From: Diospyros lotus
Taxonomy: Eukaryota > Streptophyta > Magnoliopsida > Ericales > Ebenaceae
Reading direction: 5' to 3'
DNA: 64,000 nt
Assembly (NCBI RefSeq): GCF_014633365.1
Contig: NC_068347.1
Span: 30,112,116 to 30,176,115, forward strand
Shown: piece after piece, positions 62,139 to 64,000 of the stretch
Layout of the letters: each line of letters starts with the position of its first letter
How positions within the stretch are numbered: the stretch's first letter is position 1
Notes under the pieces: model-generated
What the model was told of the DNA's origin: nothing
The model's database searches: none
The model's input: only the letters and a program-made list of their open reading frames with translations
Program-made: the position numbers and the translations under genes

Positions 62139-63545
62139 TCAAATTAGGATATCGAATTTTGTGTTCTAAATTTGTCCCAATTACCGTACACGCGTCTTTA
62201 TATATAAACACAAATTAATTCATAAGATAACACACACCCTCTGTATAAACCTTTTAGTATAATATGATGATGATTGAGTAATTCTACCTTAGTACATATT
62301 GTAATTGAGTTATTGAAATTGTGTATTCATAGAATATATATGGCGCAATTCGTGTTAAATGGTCCATTTTCATGTCATGTGCGCTGTATTATATTAGAGT
62401 CATATTAATTGTACATTATTTATATACAACTTGGACTACACAATACACATAAATAACATAAATACCGTTCGTCTCATTGCTCTTTGGGTGAGGGCATTTT
62501 AGACATTAAAACATCATTATGTAGTCTAAAATATAAACTATGATGTACCAATAACATTTTTCTATATTAGATCTAGAATTAAAATATGATTAGTTAGATA
62601 AGAATATAATTGTCACATTAATGGATTTTTTTTATTAATCTTTATTTATGTAGCGTTTGTTAAAATAAATAAAATAATATTGTATCAAAATTATCTATCT
62701 ATAAGGTCTAAAATAATTTATTTGAAAATGTAAGAAATAATTTTATCTGAAAAGTCCAAAATAAAAAGTCACATGACTTATTTTCAGATAAATTTAACAA
62801 ACACAATATAAAACACTTTTGTCCAACATGATTTTCATATTTCACTTTTTTTGGATCTATATCTTAGTTAACAAATATTACCTTAAAAAAGAGAGAAGAT
62901 ATTTGAATCCCGAAATACTTACGTAAGAAGATTTTCTTAAATTATCAAAACATTATCTTCACGTTATTTATAAAAAGACTCTTCCTTTCATATCGGGTTT
63001 GTGCGTGTAATTAAATCACTAATTATAAGATCCTCTCCCTTACATCTAATCTTTTGACTTTTTTAATTTTATTTTTAAAGAAAAATTTCAGGTGAGTATA
63101 AACTATACTACACCAATGAAATTCTAAGGATGTAAATAAACAGATTCGCTTATGACCAGCTTGGCATTTAGCTCCATGAGCGTTTATTTGTGTGTGACTC
63201 GTATTATAAAGAAATCGAGTTTAAACTCTAATTTAGAATTTGACTTATAAACTAAATGAGTTTGTGCAAGGCAAAACTTAATTCCATTCGGCTCACAAAC
63301 AAAATTCGGAATAAATTCATAAATATTATTATTATTAGGTTTACGAAATAATTTTTTTTATTATTAATTTAATATTTTGTTATTTTTCATTGCGTTTGTA
63401 ATAAAAATATTTATATTTGTTTGGATAATAATATTATTATATTTATTTAAAAATTTATAATTATATTTTTTATTATATACATTTTTTTAATAACTTTAAT
63501 TAAATTAGCTTTCAACGAGCTCGGTAAATTTTCAATGAGTTCGAG
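62139..63545. other. AT-rich spacer after DMP-C
   Basis: No exon recognised. Contains the MITE at 62653-62804 and long A/T runs. Confidence 0.5.
62653..62804. repeat. short MITE, second copy of the 1619-1767 family
   Basis: Left end GCGTTTGTTAAAATAA; inverse of the right end GTGTTTGTTAAATTTATC. It is 152 bp, almost the same length as the copy at 1619-1767. No target duplication confirmed. Confidence 0.5.
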
Positions 63546-63790
63546 TTAAATGAACCTAATCTTGTACGCCGACAACTCGACTGGCTGGGTGGCTTGCGAC
63601 GGCCAGATGCCCTTCCGGGTGGCGAAGCCGTAGTGGGTTCGGCCGTCGCTGCCTTTGTAGCTATCGGTGAAGGAGGAGACGAAGCAGAGGAGGCCGCAAA
63701 GGGCGATGACGGCGGCGGCGGCGGACTTGTTGGAGTCGCTGCACTGGCGGTTGTTGCCTTGTTGGTGAGGACGATGCCGGTGGGAAGAAG
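63546..63790 (-). pseudogene. truncated DMP gene fragment
   Basis: On the minus strand it starts at LLPTG, lacks the following [12 protein letters not shown] segment through a deletion that also shifts the frame, then reads [40 protein letters not shown] and ELSAYKI before stopping at TAA 63546-63548. The fourth part of the protein is absent, and so is the start. It is opposite in orientation to the three intact copies, most like copies A and B, and lies beside CACTA-like sequence. Confidence 0.85.
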
Positions 63791-63913
63791 GTTAGAGACG
63801 AATATTTCCGCAACTATGAAAAAGTCCAAAAACCTTTTTCGGTCATTTTTATAATTTTAAAAATATTTCGGGGTCATTTCGTAATAAGTTTAAAGTAGTG
63901 GCCATGAACGAGG

Positions 63914-63941
63914 TTAGAGACGGAAAAAGTTCCGTCTCTAA
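63914..63941. repeat. perfect short inverted repeat TTAGAGACGGAA / TTCCGTCTCTAA
   Basis: Two perfect 12-bp arms separated by four bases. Similar GTTAGAGACG words occur near 63791, next to the DMP fragment. AGAGACGGAA/TTCCGTCTCT motifs are common in the subterminal regions of plant CACTA elements, and ATCACTATAAT follows directly. The window ends before the other terminus could be seen. Confidence 0.5.
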
Positions 63942-64000
63942 TCACTATAATATTAATCCCAGTGACGCCTGCCCTAGTCTATATCTCTTACCGTCGTCCC

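Noticed and set aside
1..64000. tRNA, rRNA, CRISPR arrays and bacterial-type operons
   Set aside because: No cloverleaf with a GGTTC-type T-loop, rRNA motif or spaced direct-repeat array was noticed; the DNA is nuclear plant DNA.

Overview
This is nuclear DNA from a flowering plant, very probably a woody or otherwise TE-rich eudicot; the species cannot be fixed from the sequence. The evidence is GT-AG spliced genes with many short exons, AT-rich intergenic DNA, plant-only families (SBP-box factor, ERD6-like transporter, AHP phosphotransfer protein, DUF679/DMP membrane proteins) and Ty1/copia, CACTA, Mutator-like and hAT remnants. I joined exons by eye using reading phase and family conservation, so gene models carry exact exon coordinates but no transcript support.

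Layout from left to right. 1-3.98 kb: AT-rich intergenic DNA with repeat remnants. 3984-13793 (+): SPL7-type copper-response transcription factor, 10 exons. 14963-15091 (+): a possible 42-residue membrane peptide. 16767-26122 (+): ERD6-like sugar transporter with 18 coding exons; its third exon is split by a 6.1 kb antisense copia retrotransposon, which itself carries a nested GC-rich solo LTR. 31605-37857 (+): secreted two-domain nucleoside hydrolase (NSH3 type), 12 exons. 39621-41135 (-): histidine-containing phosphotransfer protein (AHP1 type), 6 small exons. 45691-49533 (-): receptor-like cytoplasmic kinase of the RLCK VI type, 9 exons including a GC-AG intron. 51.6-54.4 kb: a CACTA MITE, a Mutator-like MITE and a hAT transposase remnant. 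55003-62138 (+): three tandem intronless DMP genes. 63546-63790 (-): a broken DMP fragment.

The genes do not form one pathway. SPL7 (copper homeostasis), the tonoplast-type monosaccharide carrier, the apoplastic nucleoside hydrolase, the cytokinin phosphorelay protein, the kinase and the DMPs act in different compartments. What links them is gene order: from memory, SPL7, ERD6-like 16, NSH3 and an RLCK lie close together on Arabidopsis chromosome 5, and AHP1, DMP1 and DMP2 lie close together on chromosome 3, so this window may preserve an ancestral block that was split between duplicates in Arabidopsis.

I see no clearly new multi-gene system. The most unusual feature is the retrotransposon in the sugar-transporter exon: it starts with GT, ends with AG and falls exactly between two codons, so it could behave as a giant intron. 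No tRNA, rRNA or CRISPR array was recognised.
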